64,000 nucleotides of DNA from Siphonodentalium dalli (GCA_032622095.1 CP136069.1:157655043-157719042), one strand, 5' to 3'; shown: positions 47,886 to 60,310, numbered from the stretch's first letter. Numbers and translations are program-made. Notes: a model not told the origin generated them from the sequence alone.

Positions 47886-47944
47886 TTAGTCCGACAATTT
47901 CGACCAATTTTCCCGGCGATAGCGACCGGAATATACAACAAATC

Positions 47945-48890
47945 TATATGACAACCGTTTACGCATTGTCATATATTGATGCAATGTGGTCATATATATA
48001 TGCAAAAATTGAACACAATAGTGTGCCGACAGATTTATATCTGCATAACAATTTATGTAGTTTTTGAACAAATATGACAATCTACAGACTTTACATACCT
48101 ACTGTGTTCTATATTATCCAATACATCGTGTTATATTTTTGAACAAATAAATTAATGTCAACACACTATTTGATGTATGTGACATATATATGTTATATTA
48201 TTGAACAAATATATGGCACTACTCTCGTTTTATCGAACATATACATGACATAGACTTGTTTACGGACACAGCATGTTCGATGTTTTAAACATACATGTGG
48301 TATTTTACAATACCAATGTGCTACCTTTTACAACACAAAGGTGCATTTTACAATACCAATGTACATTTGTGTTCAATCTTATCACACAGTGTTGTAAACT
48401 TTGCATACACATGTGTGTATAACCGTTTACGCACTGTCATATATTTATGCAATGTGGTCATCTATATATGCAAAAATTGAATACAATGGTGTGTCGACAA
48501 TTTATATCTGCATAACAATTTATGCAGTTTTTGAACAAATATGACAGTCTGCAGACTTTACATGCTCAATGTATTCTATATTATCCAATACATAGTGTTG
48601 TATATTTGAACAAATTCAAAACACTATTTGATGTTGGTCACACATATATGTTATAGTTTTGAATAAATATATGTCACCACTCAATTATTATTGAAACTAT
48701 ATACGACATCGACTTGTACACGGGAACTGGGTGTTCGATGTTTTGAACATGCATGTGCTATTTTATAATGAATATGTGAGCAGTTTGAACTGCGTGTAGT
48801 ACTGTGTGTGATACCTGATAGCATTGGTGTTCGATCTTATCACACGGTGTTGTAAATATTGCATATATATGTGTATATAGCGTAATACAT
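47945..48890 (+). repeat. Diverged tandem duplication, about 470-bp unit
   Basis: Blocks AACCGTTTACGCA-TGTCATATAT, TATATCTGCATAACAATTTATG, TATTCTATATTATCCAATACAT and GTTCGATGTTTT-AACAT-CATGTG recur in the same order from about 47950 and 48420. A partial third copy begins about 48820. Confidence 0.75.
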
Positions 48891-49778
48891 GGTTCGATGT
48901 GCATAGCACATTATGGTTTGCATCGACCAGAATATAGAACCCATACCCGGTATATAATATAGTTACAATAATAACACTATACACCGCAGCTGTTGCTACA
49001 TCGCTGTATCCAGTCACGTGATCGCAAACTGTACGCTGATAATGTGTGCCGATTCGAGTGAAAATTGTTGAATATGATGATCTTTAAAAGTTACAATGGA
49101 ATACTGCTTTCCCGAATAATCTTTGGCCGAATATTGTTCCGCCAACATAAGGTCGATTACAGCGGTCGCACTTTCGTCACATCGAATACAATGTAAGCAT
49201 CCCTATTCTATTCGATACATGAAAGTGCGACGTCCTTAACGAATATATCCGATGTATTGTGCCAGTGCGAATCTCCGATACAAATCCGTGTTTGTAACAG
49301 ACTTCGCACTTTCATCGCATCGAATACAAGTCACACAATGTTGTCACGTGCGGCTTTCCGTAAATTGGGTTTGGAAATCCTCGTTACCAAGGGGAAATAC
49401 GTGGATGACGTAATAATTCTAATTTTATTGAATGTATATATACATTTGAGCGAACTTGTCGATGGTTGGCTTTGATCTGGTGCGCTTTTGCGAGAACGTC
49501 TGGATGAGTGCTGGTCTTTCATGGCGACGGGATATATTAGTTACGTTGCCTTCTATTCTGTTATAATTTGATTGTAAATTGTGTTTGGTATGCCATACTC
49601 TCGTAGCTCGATAAAATTCAGATGAGTATGATATGCTCTGTTTGTTCAATGTTATACACTTCATAATATAAAAAAAGGTTCCCATGCACGTATTGAACTG
49701 GTGAGGTATGATCTCTATATGAACGTATGGCCACAGTAGAGATTCACGACATGTAATGATCTACATCAGCTCACGTAC

Positions 49779-49889
49779 CTGCACAGTTGGCGCCAATGTA
49801 TCCGGATGTACAAACACATGTGTACGAATTAACCGCATCAGTACAAGTTCCTCCGTTCTGGCAAGGAGTTGATTCACATTCGTCAATGT
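49779..49889 (-). CDS. EGF-like exon (array position 10, C-terminal-most intact)
   Basis: Acceptor TTTACCCTTTCAG and donor G/GTACGTGAG bound a 111-bp phase 1-1 exon encoding one calcium-binding EGF module. It opens with DIDEC and has six cysteines with spacing 4-5-8-1-8. The calcium-binding pattern is D-x-D-E-C followed by D-x4-Y (TDAVNSYTC). CESTPC fits the O-glucose consensus C-x-S-x-P-C, and CQNGGTC fits the O-fucose consensus C-x4-T-C, both known from Notch-type EGF repeats. Being symmetrical, the exon can be duplicated or skipped without changing frame. Such modules form rigid calcium-dependent rods in secreted or surface proteins. The next exon downstream in the array (40385) is dead. 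The C-terminal partner is inferred to be the CTLD at 36 kb. Confidence 0.9.
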
Positions 49890-50318
49890 CTGAAAGGGTA
49901 AACAACTATATGCAGAGATGATCACATAATTTAAGGATGCATTTAAGGATGCATTTATGGTCACATAGCAGCAGTATATTAAATTTACATTGGCAGGCAG
50001 CCAGCCAGAAATTTCTAAGTCAGAGTATCAAAATTGTGCTTATAGTCAAAAACTTAACCTCGGATTAACTAAATGTTAGACAAACTGACTAACTTGAGAC
50101 TTAGTCGCCTTGTCACGAAAAAAATCGTGCAATAACGTTATCCTATTCACACAGTTGTGTCTTTCTATAAATATATTACATGCACTGTTTTTTCATTGTT
50201 ATACACATCGCTGTCACAAGACAGAAATTTCCCCCCGTCCTGAACCGGTGGTGTACGATCTCTACGGGCGCATAGTCTGAGTACAGATTCATGGCATGAT
50301 CTACATCAGCTCATGTAC

Positions 50319-50429
50319 CTGCACAGTTGCCGCCATAGTATCCCGATGCACACGCACATGTGTACGAATTAACCGCGTCAGTACAAGTTCCTCCATTCTG
50401 GCAAGGAGTTGAGTCACATTCGTCAATGT
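50319..50429 (-). CDS. EGF-like exon (array position 9)
   Basis: 111 bp, phase 1-1. Acceptor ATCATTTTAG is the weakest in the array; donor GTACATGAGC. The module reads [14 protein letters not shown] at the start and SGYYGGNC at the end, with YYGG replacing the usual YIGA. The calcium-binding, O-glucose (CDSTPC) and O-fucose (CQNGGTC) patterns are intact. It lies only about 430 bp upstream of exon 49779. Confidence 0.9.
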
Positions 50430-50517
50430 CTAAAATGATAAACAAATATATGCAGACATGATGACATAATTTATGGATGCATTTATGGTCCCATATCACC
50501 CATATCAGCAGTTGCAA

Positions 50518-50573
50518 AAAAAAAAATACAACAGCAGCAACAACAACAACAATAACAACAACAACAACATACA
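50518..50573 (+). repeat. A-rich and (CAA)n microsatellite
   Basis: A short A run followed by CAGCAGCAACAACAACAACA-type repeats. It is placed about 90 bp upstream (minus sense) of the acceptor of exon 50319-50429, as in the 59.8-63 kb copies. Confidence 0.9.
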
Positions 50574-50649
50574 AAATGTATTTTAAAAGCCAGCCCCATT
50601 GACTCACCGTACTTCATGTTGTGTGTCCCTACGCTGAAAGAAATGTCTT

Positions 50650-53100
50650 AGTCAGAGTGACTAAATTGTGTTAGTCAAGCTCTTATCTTCAGACCAGCTA
50701 AATGTTAGATAAACTGACTTATTTGGCTTAGTCGTTTTTGGCGATTCCTAACAAGTATGACTTGTCCTGGTGGTATATTTGTATTGATATGAAATTACCA
50801 TGTTGTGCTCATCAGCGACCTGCCAATAATGAAACGTTCTTTAGAGGGCGATAACTCCGTAAACCAATGATGGACCGGAAATACGATACATCTATTTTCA
50901 TAATCAGCGGCACTTAGTTGTCTCCCTCCCTAGATATTTTGCGTTCCTACTACCATTATTTCTGATTATTTCCATTTAAATGGAAAACTGCTCAAATAGG
51001 ATAACAATATAATCACTTAGTTACACCATGGAAGTATAAATAACTGTGTATCACAATTGTTAGTCAGCACTGGTTATTGCCTGACATGTGTGAGGTAGTT
51101 ATCAAAATATCCGATCTGAGACATTGTGGTTCTACACCATCTCTAGATCTTGCCATGCATAACTATATACGGAGCACGCCGGTATAGACCATACTCCACC
51201 AGTTCAACAACAGAGTCGTAATTTCGCTAAAATCCGGATTGAGAATCCAAAGCCGATTACGGGGGCGGGGATAATTCCCGATTCTAGGTCAGATTTTTAA
51301 ATCCACGTGGTCTCCGAAACTATGTTTAATGTTCTCCCAGCTTCAAACATGGCTCATGTATTTGACACAAGTATCATTTGTATCTTATATTTATAAAGTT
51401 CATGTTTGTTGTGAAAGTCATGCTTTTCTTCTATGTGTATATACACGGCACATAATTTGCTGCCAATCCGACTTAATCGCATCTTTTTTTTTCAAGTTAT
51501 AGTGTGTTTATTGATGAGGGCAAGCATATCTAAACGTGACAGCTCTGGGCCTCCTGAATCAAATTCCGAAGATGTTGTGAAGAACACACGAAACGTGTCA
51601 GTTGAACAGGGACGTGACGACAGGGGTTGATTTGGTGTCTCGACCCCCACCCCGAACTTTGGTACAATTTGCTAAGCTGTGCAGTCATTCATACGTGAGG
51701 AAAATCAGGATTATTTTAACTAACTGTTTCAAATAATGATACATACAAGCCAACAAACGCAACAAACAAACCCGATTTTAAATAAATACATATACAAACT
51801 TATGACTAACTCGGGAGAGGGGGTGTCCAGTGATCTGTATATATGTTCAACTTGTTTTGGTAGTCATGATGCTTTGCCATTACTAATTATTTATTTTGTC
51901 AGTGTAATAACATATGGGAGAGGGGGTACCCTTAAGTGAGTCAGTACTTGTCCCCCAATTCCTTTGTATGTATAAACAAATGTATGTGTTATATATCATG
52001 TGTTATCTAAATTTGACATATATTTGAAATAAATATATCTAAACTAAACTTTGGTACATTCCAGCAGTCGGAAATTTCATGCATGACACAACATTAGTTG
52101 GACATTAATTTGACACCATATATAGGTTGGCATTGTTCTCATTGTTTGATTTTTTTCAACCAGTAAAAGTTGGTAATTTTCCAATCTTAGTGTTTGTCAG
52201 ATTGGATATTTCCAAGGGGAGCAAATTGAATTCTGCGAACCTGTGAGATTGATGTTTGGTTCAATGGGGGGGGGGGGGGGGGGTGCAGTTGGCCGAACAT
52301 TTGAGGAAACTTCTAGCCACGTCGCTAGCACATGTGTCTGTTGTCTATACAGAGACTATTGTGCAAAACGACTGCATTTAATTAACGAAACAAAACATGT
52401 TAAACATGAAATTACTATAACTTTAAGACTAGATGATAGTACATACGTGTATCTGATAATCCATCGATACCATATAATCCTACTATTTCTTGAATAAGAA
52501 GGACCATTATAATAACGAACACAGCAGAAGACATATCCATACAGGTTCATATGAATTCGGTCAATGGTGACGTATCCGCCGAATTCGAAATCGACATGCG
52601 TTCGGGCGGTATTTTAAGGATGGAATTATGAAATGGACATATGAAAGTGACAATCAACAATGATTTGCAATTGCTTCGCCATCAACCGAAGTGCTCCCCC
52701 AGCGTTACTATCAATAGCGTTATTATTTGGCTAATTTCAGTAATGTTCTCCCAGTTTACATTCAATAAAACAAATTTGTCTCCGCATTTAAAATTCTTTG
52801 ATATAGATCGTTTATATTCTGCAATAATTTGTACACAAGAGACGGATTCTTATGTTTTATTGTGTTTTTAAACTCTGAGGTGGCGAAATCTCGGTTTGTT
52901 TACATTACGAACATTTGAGTCCGTAATCGGAATCCGAATCCCAATCGGATTACCACGAAATTGAGATTACGGTCTGTTCGTTTACTGATTCTGCCAATTT
53001 CTGGTCTGTTCTTTTGCCGAACCAAGTCGTACGGGGACCAATCTGTAATCTGAATCCAGAATCTGAATCGGATTTTAGCGAAATAACGCCTCTGGGAACG
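50650..53100. other. EGF intron; possible LINE 3' tail at about 51740-52050
   Basis: No exon is seen. The region 51740-52050 ends in a 3'-UTR-like run (CCCCCAATTCCTTTGTATG, then TGAAATAAATATATCTAAAC) resembling the tail of a CR1/L2-type LINE. A run of about 18 G lies at 52265-52283. Rhodopsin-, RT- or EGF-like coding is absent. Confidence 0.4.
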
Positions 53101-54682
53101 TCGGCATGTTTTGACCTGATCATACATGGAACTTTATAAAATTCAACCACAAGGCAGTGAATGTATATCTTTGTTAATTATGTACGCTGATAATGCGTGC
53201 CAATTCCAATGAAAATTGTTGAATATGTTTAAAGGTTATAATGAAATACTGCTTTCACGAATAACTTTGGGCGAATAATATTCGGCCAACAAAAGTCATG
53301 AAAGCACTTTTGTCTGCCTGCAACATGCATTCTGATATTTCTCATCGATGGGGTGGTCTTAAGTGAGAGTGCTGATATATGCTACGGAATGTTGACAGCT
53401 TACAACTCGATTTATGATAACGTATTGTGTGTGCTTGTTATCAGCCAGTGTGAATGTGAATGTATACCTTTGAGCGAATTTGTCGATGGTTGACGTTGAT
53501 TGGGTTTACCTGTGCGAGAATGTATGAATGTGTGCTGGCGTTTCATGGCGATCGCACTTATTATGTACGTTGCCTTCTATTCTGTTATAATTTGATTGTT
53601 AAATTGGGTTGGCATGTCATACTCTCCTAGCTCGACAAAATACAGATGTGTATTACATGCTTTGTTTGTTCAATGTTCAACATAAGTCGAACGTTTGTTT
53701 ATTTACATTTAAAGCAATATTGTCCTAAATTTTAGTATTTAGAAGCTACATGTATTAATATCAGAGTGTGCAATAAATAACACAGTTTGGTGACCATGTT
53801 AATGTTATTCCACTCGCACGCCAGGTTATCATTTTACCATCGTCTCACCAACAAAACTCGTCCAATAACGTTATCCCATTCACACACTTGTGTGTCTATA
53901 TCTATTTATACCATGACTCCCTATTGTACTGTGTACAAACATGCTATATAATATATTTGTGCTGTACACCCTACTGTGTGTGAACAGGAGTCCGACCGTG
54001 GGTAATACGTTTCTACTGTGGGTAACACGTTTTAATGGCATTTCAATGGTTAAAGTTTATACCCATAGTAGAACTACATCCGAGTTGACCTTTCATTAAC
54101 CTTCCATGACCTCGATCAAAATGACTCTATTTTTAAAATGTAGCGCCTCGCGATGAAAACAATTTGATACTTTCGATTCAATTGAATATTATACTCACTA
54201 ATGCGATAAAAACGAACAGTTATTTCCGTGGAAATCACATCCAGATCAACAAATTGAACATATATTTCAAGAAATAGACGTAAAAAACTCGAACAACAAA
54301 CGGTGGATTTCAAAATGACTTTCGTGGTTTCCTGTTCACTGTACGGTGGAGAAAAAAAAGTTCCCGCAATGTGTTATATTTATATTCATTAAATTCGTAT
54401 TCCCATATATATATTCATGTTGTTTATTTATGGCGGTTTCATCATGATTACAGTTTATTGTGAATTGGCTACAATGATACCATATTCGTACAATTGAATG
54501 TTGACCTAATTCAATGTATCAATACGCCTGATCAGCTGTGATAGTGTACGTCGATGTACGGCCAAGTGTGGGGAACACAACGGGGATGATTGTGAATGGT
54601 GCGACATAATCATCTTAATTTAAGTGGGTTTATTTCGATTTCATAGCATGTGTTGCTCCTGTACCGGTCATGGTATAAACAA

Positions 54683-54825
54683 AATACACACATAGTGTTT
54701 CTGAATACCAAATTTACACCACTCGTGGGATTGATGATTTACCACACTCGCTAAAGCTCTTGTGGTAAATCATCAATCCCACTCGTGGTGTAAATTTGGT
54801 ATTCAGAAACACTACGTGTGTATTC
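54683..54825. repeat. Near-perfect hairpin 1
   Basis: The arms AATACACACATAGTGTTTCT through CACTCGTGGGATTGATGATTTACCACA are followed by a short loop (CTCGCTAAAGCTC) and the reverse complement. Stem length is about 65 bp. Confidence 0.9.
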
Positions 54826-55591
54826 TATATTTATACCATAATTGGCTATGCTACTGTGTGTATAACACCTGTTTTGTAAATTTCATCTTTACACCCTACT
54901 GTGGGTATAACGATTCCTACTATTGGTATAAATTTCTACTGTTGTGTAAATGTTTCAACGGCACTTTATGTGTTAAAAGTTTATACCCCATAGTAGAACG
55001 ACTCGTCATTTGACCTCTGGTGACCTCGCTGTCGAAATTTAGCCCAATTTTTCGTCACGCCCGCTTCGCGAAGTAAATACACAATTTTTCCGACTCAAAA
55101 CACACTGAAATGCGATAAGTGGTCTAAACACAGAGATATATACTATCCAATTCCATTTACTGGGTTTACTTGTCAAAAAATGACACATTAAAGTTAGTTT
55201 AATGATGTTTTATGATATGTGCATGCACCGACAAAGTACACGTTTTATACAGGTCGGCGATAGCTGTTGGAAATGTAAACAAACAAACGCACGTGTTCGT
55301 CTCCTTTCCGTGTGTGAAGCGAACGACGGCTCTACATTTTGACAACAACGTATAGATTGTTAATGGTATCTGCAATGTGGGAAATCTGAATGTGTGTTCA
55401 CATCAGCTGACTGATGCCCAAGAAAGTGGCGAATCACCGAATTTCCTAGAAATATGTATTACTACGCGTGACCCACATTCATGATAGCTTAACATATTTG
55501 GGTCACTCGGTGCACATACATGTTAACAGTCACCAACATAGTAGCAATACATTTACGAAGCGACCGAAGAATAATAATTATGGTATAAACA

Positions 55592-55733
55592 AAATACACC
55601 CATAGTAGCCGAGAATACAAAATTTTCACCACTCGTGGAATTGTGGTTTTAACCACTCGCCAAAGGCTCGTGGTTAAAACCACAATACCACTCGTGGTGA
55701 AAATTTGTTATTCTCGGCTACTATGGGTGTATT
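55592..55733. repeat. Near-perfect hairpin 2
   Basis: Same architecture as hairpin 1 with changed sequence: AATACACCCATAGTAGCC arms, CACTCGTGG core, loop GCCAAAGGC. The arms co-vary between the two hairpins, so each is internally matched while they differ from one another. Confidence 0.9.
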
Positions 55734-55890
55734 CTATATATATTACATTCACTGTTTTTTCGTTGTTATGCACGTCTCTGTCACAAGATAGAGCCGCCCT
55801 CAGGTCCTGAACCGGTTGGGTACGGTCTCTGTGCGGTGCATAGTTTGAGTACAAATACATGGCATGATCTATACCAGGTCACATGTATAC

Positions 55891-56001
55891 CTGCACAGTT
55901 GGCGCCAATGTATCCGGATGCACAAGCACATGTGTACGAATTAACTGCATCAGTACAAGTTCCTCCGTTCTGGCAAGGAGAAAATTCACATTCGTCAATG
56001 T
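55891..56001 (-). CDS. EGF-like exon (array position 8)
   Basis: 111 bp, phase 1-1, acceptor TTTACCCTTTCAG, donor G/GTATACATG (the most divergent donor of the set). The module reads [14 protein letters not shown] to SGYIGANC. The calcium-binding and O-fucose patterns are intact. The O-glucose consensus is lost because the serine position is phenylalanine (CEFSPC). Confidence 0.9.
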
Positions 56002-56657
56002 CTGAAAGGGTAAACAACTATATGCAGAGATCACCACATAATTCAAGAATGCATTTATGGTCCCATATCAGCAGTTGATACATCAACAACATAAATTTTC
56101 AACATACCTCGTACATCATGTTGAGTGTCCATACACTTAAAGAAATTGCTTAGAGTGACTAAATTGTGCTATTCATAGGACATGCCCTGATGGTATATAT
56201 ATTTGGATTGACATGAAATGACCATGGTGTGCTCACGAGCGTACTGGCAGTATTACTAAAACATATACTTTAAAAGGGCGATAACCCAGTGAACTAACGA
56301 TGTACCGGAAATGCTATACTTATGGTTCTACCTCCCTATATATTTTGCGTTCCTACTACGATTATGTCGGATTATTTCCAATTAAAAGAAAAACGGCTCC
56401 AAAAGAATAACTAGATTCTTCATTGGTTACACCATAGAAGTATAATTAACTTTGTATCACAATTGTTAGTTAACACTGGTTAGTACCTGACATGTGTATA
56501 AGTAAACTAACATATCGGATCTAAGAAATGTTGTGATCGTTGTGTTTCTACATCATATCTAGAGCTTGTCATGAATATATATATGCATAGCACGCAGGTA
56601 GAGATCATACTCAACCAGTTCAAAACCTGAGAACGTTTTGATGTTCTGACCCGTTCA

Positions 56658-57345
56658 TGCATGGAACTTTTTTAAATTGAAGCACAGGGCAGTGAATATA
56701 TATCTTTGTTAATTATGTACGCCCATAATGCGTGCCGATTCCAGTGAAAATTGTTGACTACTTTGATCTTAAACAGTCACAATGAAATATTGCCTTCACA
56801 ACTTTGGGTCGAATAATGTTCGGACAACATAAGTCACGAAAGCACTGCCGTGTATGTGCCTGCACCTTGCATTATGATTTTCGTCATCACTGGGGTGGTC
56901 TTAGGTGAGAGTGATTCTTTATGCTATGGTATGTTGACAACTTACAACTGGATTCATGATAACGTTTTGTGTGTGCTTGTTTTCAACCAGTATATAGCGA
57001 AGTGCGTGTTTGTGTGACTGTATATATTTGAGCGAACTTGTCCATGGTTGACGTTGATCGGCTGTACCTGTGCGAGAACGTTTTGGTGGGTGCTGGTGTT
57101 TCATGACGATGGCACTTATTATGTCGTTGCCTTCTATTCTGTTATAATTTGATTGTAAAATGTGTTTGGTATGCTATACTCGCGACAAAATATAGATGTG
57201 TATTACATGCTCTGTTTGTTCAATGTTATAAACTTCCCTGTCACAACACAAAAAGGTTCCCACGCATGTATTGAACTGGTGAGGTATGATCTATATGGAC
57301 GTATGGCCACCGTAGAGATTCATGACATGTAATGATCTATATCAG
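56658..57345 (-). repeat. Paralogous EGF-intron unit C, exon missing
   Basis: Follows unit A block by block (GTACGCCCATAATGCGTGCC, GCGAACTTGTCCATGGTTG, AAAAGGTTCCCACGCATG, GTAATGATCTATATCAG) up to the point where unit A enters its EGF exon. It then switches at 57345 to unrelated DNA. The exon expected here is absent. Confidence 0.75.
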
Positions 57346-57451
57346 AACATTCTTTTTCGAATATCTGGAACTCTGTTAATAAAATACAAAAAGCAAACAG
57401 GAGTCGAGAAAACTAAAAACAATTGATGAGTGTTAAATCGACGAAGTAGTA

Positions 57452-57941
57452 CTTAAAGGTACTCAACCCGATAAAACTCCTCTCAATTACTATTTCAATG
57501 GCTTCGGGGGTCAAAAATATTTGATTCGAGTCGAGGAAGTCACCCATCAAAGCTCAGATTTGTTAGATATCGATTTTAGAAATCTATTATTTTTCATTAT
57601 CGGGAATTGTTTCTGGCCCAGAAGACAGTAAAAAATTCGTTGTTATTACCCACTTGATCATAGAGTTATCCATCCTTGTCTGTTTGAATATAATTTTGGC
57701 GTAAAATCTCGAGCATGTTACCAAATTGACGGCAGTTATTGGTACTCATCTCGAGAACATAAGAATTTTCAAAAATCAATATCTAATAACTCTGAGCTTT
57801 GTTTGATGGGTTCCTCGACTCGAATCAAATATTTTTTACCCCCAAAGCCAAAGAAATAGTAATATAGGACCCTCTGATCGGATTGTTGTTGTTGGAATCT
57901 GTTGAGATGGGGACCCTCTTTACGGGTTGAGTACCTTTAAG
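57452..57941. mobile_element. TA-flanked MITE with long inverted ends
   Basis: Ends CTTAAAGGTACTCAACCCG and its inverse, with TA on both sides (57450-57451 and 57942-57943). The arms extend about 125 bp inward (GACTCGAATCAAATATTTTT blocks). At 490 bp it fits a Tc1/mariner-type MITE. It lies in the segment that replaced an EGF exon in unit C. Confidence 0.8.
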
Positions 57942-58617
57942 TAAAATAGAATGCAAAAACAAATACTGCCCTGATTGTACAGATAAATGATAAATATATA
58001 TTGAATATTTAACATAGTCTTGTGGCCACTTACATAAAATGCCATAAATTGCCTCACATTTACCAGAGTTCAAAGATGCAAAGCCTGTAAATATCGTCCA
58101 CTGCCTGTCTGAGAATACTAACGGAATTTGACTGCGTCAATTATTAAACATACACTACAGTTATTATAATTATTAGCGTGTTAGGGTTTGTTCACACACA
58201 GGCGAATTTACCTGACAATAGCTGGAAATTACACGACTAGATTATTCACACACCGTCAAGTAGGTATCTCATTATTAAAGGACTTCAGTTACATTGTTAC
58301 ATGTGATATCCCTCTATGACGATTGTCTGAAGATCTGCTGAGCGGATTTCTTCCAGTGTGTGAGCAAAGTCTTATACATTTCCCTTAATATATTCAGCCA
58401 AAAGATACTCCAAAACTTGATATTGAGAAAACTGACCGTTGCGTATCCATTTGTACCCATGCATTTTACATGCATTTGTTTATTTACAGCTATTATTGAT
58501 GAAAATCTGCCACATTCAGGTGTGCCGGGTAGACGGTTGTCATTGGCCACGGCACTCCACACAATACTTGTATGAATCCCATTTATATTATCACATTTTA
58601 TATAAATATTATCCTAT

Positions 58618-58920
58618 TTAAAAAAATGGGAATCCACAAATGTTTTCCAAGAGAATGACACGAAATTTCACACATTGCACGTGCTTCGCCGTGTATGTAT
58701 ACACGCAACCTTCACAGAACGAGTTCACTTTGTGCCATTGTTGCCACGTGCATGACAACAAGTAACTGACTCCACGATAGTCGGCGTTTTCTTTAAAGTA
58801 CTTTATTGACGGCCAAAATAGGATGTGGAACTTAAAGAGACCTCCTTTGCATCCGGTCGCAAAGTTGTCGATGCCTCTAATGTCGCCGGGGCTCATGCAG
58901 GACGCTCGAGGTACGGTGAA
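58618..58920 (-). CDS. Cysteine-rich protein, terminal exon, unknown family
   Basis: An acceptor-like ATATCAG precedes a 303-bp open segment (100 residues plus TAA) with convincing codon use. The translation starts FTVPRASCMSPGDIRGID and continues through GCKGGLFKFHILFWP, LLSCTWQQWHKVNSFCEGC and HVQCVKFRVILLENIC before the stop. Seven cysteines suggest a disulfide-bonded extracellular domain. It lies on the same strand as the EGF exons and within an intron of that array. Its phase 0 entry does not fit the phase 1 EGF donors, so it is more likely a nested gene end, an alternative terminal exon with another acceptor, or a transposed exon. I do not recognise the family. Confidence 0.45.
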   Translation of the reverse strand, partial: FTVPRASCMSPGDIRGIDNFATGCKGGLFKFHILFWPSIKYFKENADYRGVSYLLSCTWQQWHKVNSFCEGCVYTYTAKHVQCVKFRVILLENICGFPFF

Positions 58921-59399
58921 CTGATATCGTTATATTTATTTCTGCCAGCTTTTGATGCCTGATACTGTCTGACAAAAAATGGTTTATAGATTAGTTACCA
59001 CATGTACACCTCTGGTTGGCTTATTACATCAAGGTGTGAACTATTAGCATTGATTCGATATTAGATATTCTATTCGATATTGAAATTCTAGTGGCTTCTG
59101 TTACACAGTTTGATTCAACGTAAACATCGATCTTTGTTGGTTATTGGAAATGGACAAAAATCACTCTTGGCTATTTGTTCAAGTCTGGTTCCTTTTTTGT
59201 CTATATCTAAAGACAGTCACTTTTACAAGATGCATATATAATGTGTGTCAACCTATGGGCGATAACTTCGCAGAGAAAATCGCGGACAAAGTGTTGATGC
59301 CCGTGATCAGTAGGGCACATCTAATTGCATATACCATCCAAGTTTCGATGGTTGGCTCCTCATAATTTCCGATATCTTAAAAAGCATTTGTTTTCAGAT
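58921..59399. other. No recognisable gene
   Basis: AT-rich sequence upstream (minus sense) of the Cys-rich exon. The expected preceding exon was not identified. A short plus-strand frame at 59144-59365 has no domain. Confidence 0.35.
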
Positions 59400-59634
59400 A
59401 AAAGGTGGATAACTCCGTGCACAGAAGAGCCGTAAAAAAACTTGTGAAACAACTTTATCCCATATGCACACTTCTGTATGTCTATATATTACAAGCACTG
59501 TTTTTCATTGTTATAAACATCCCTGCCACAAAATGGAATCTTCGCCCGGTCCTGAATGGGTGGGTAACGGTCTCTACGGGCGTACATGTATAGCCTGTGT
59601 ACAGAATCATAACATGCTCTTAAACCTCACGTAC

Positions 59635-59745
59635 CTGCACAGTTGGTGCCAATGTATCCGGATGCACAAACACATGTGTACGAATTAACCGCGTCAGCAC
59701 AAGTTCCTCCGTTCTGACAAGGAGTTGTTGCACATTCGTCAATGT
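59635..59745 (-). CDS. EGF-like exon (array position 7)
   Basis: 111 bp, phase 1-1, acceptor TTTACCCTTTCAG, donor G/GTACGTGAGG. The module reads DIDECATTPCQNGG, then [11 protein letters not shown], to [14 protein letters not shown] has threonine where the O-glucose consensus needs serine. The calcium-binding and O-fucose patterns are intact. Its 3' intron flank matches that of exon 50319. Confidence 0.9.
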
Positions 59746-60199
59746 CTGAAAGGGTAAACAACTATTTGCAGAGATGATCACATAACTTAAAGATGCATTT
59801 ATGGACCCATGTCAGTAGTTGAAACAACAACAACAACAACAGCAGCAGCAGCAGCAACAACAGCAACAACAACAACAACATAACATATGTAATTTAAATT
59901 TACATTGCCATACAACTCACCCGTACTGCATGTTGAGTGTCCCTATACTAAAATAAATTGCTTAGTCAGAGTGACTAAATTGCATTTGTCAAAGTCTTAA
60001 CCTCAGATTAACTAAATATTATACAAACTGAATAACTTCAGCTTAGTCGTTTTTTTGGCGATTCCTATCAAGTAGGGCATGCTCTGATGGTATATTTGGA
60101 TTGAAATGAAATGAGAATGGTGCGTTCGTGAACGAACTCTTAATAATGGAATATGTTCTGTGTACACATTCTTGGCATTCTCTAAATCACATCACGTAC

Positions 60200-60310
60200 C
60201 TGCACAGTTGGTGCCAATGTATCCGGATGCACAAACACATGCGTACGAATTAACTGCATCAGTACAAGTTCCTCCATTATGGCAAGGAGTTGATGCACAT
60301 TCGTCAAGGT
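60200..60310 (-). CDS. EGF-like exon (array position 6)
   Basis: 111 bp, phase 1-1, donor G/GTACGTGATG. The module reads [14 protein letters not shown] to SGYIGTNC, with DLDEC replacing DIDEC and NSYAC replacing NSYTC. The calcium-binding, O-glucose (CASTPC) and O-fucose patterns are intact. Confidence 0.9.

Larger units (their letters stand above)
49021..50429 (-). repeat. Paralogous EGF-intron unit A
   Basis: Contains exons 49779-49889 and 50319-50429 plus intron blocks shared with the other units (TGTACGCTGATAATG at 49029, GAGCGAACTTGTCGATGGTTG at 49448, and CAATAACGTTATCC at 50132). Confidence 0.75.
53906..55733. mobile_element. 1.8 kb compound hairpin insertion
   Basis: In the paralogous introns CTTTCTATAAATATATTACA is continuous (50153). 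Here it is split, giving the left border TCTATATCTATT and the right border TATATATTACATTC. The insert consists of two diverged copies of a 770-bp unit with TTTATACCAT/ATGGTATAAA ends (about 53906-54680 and 54826-55590). Each is followed by a hairpin (54683-54825 and 55592-55733). No coding capacity is seen. Its class is unknown. Confidence 0.7.
53125..56001 (-). repeat. Paralogous EGF-intron unit B, interrupted
   Basis: Shares intron blocks with units at 40 kb and 49 kb but is split between 53905 and 55734 by an inserted compound element. It contains EGF exon 55891-56001. Confidence 0.75.
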
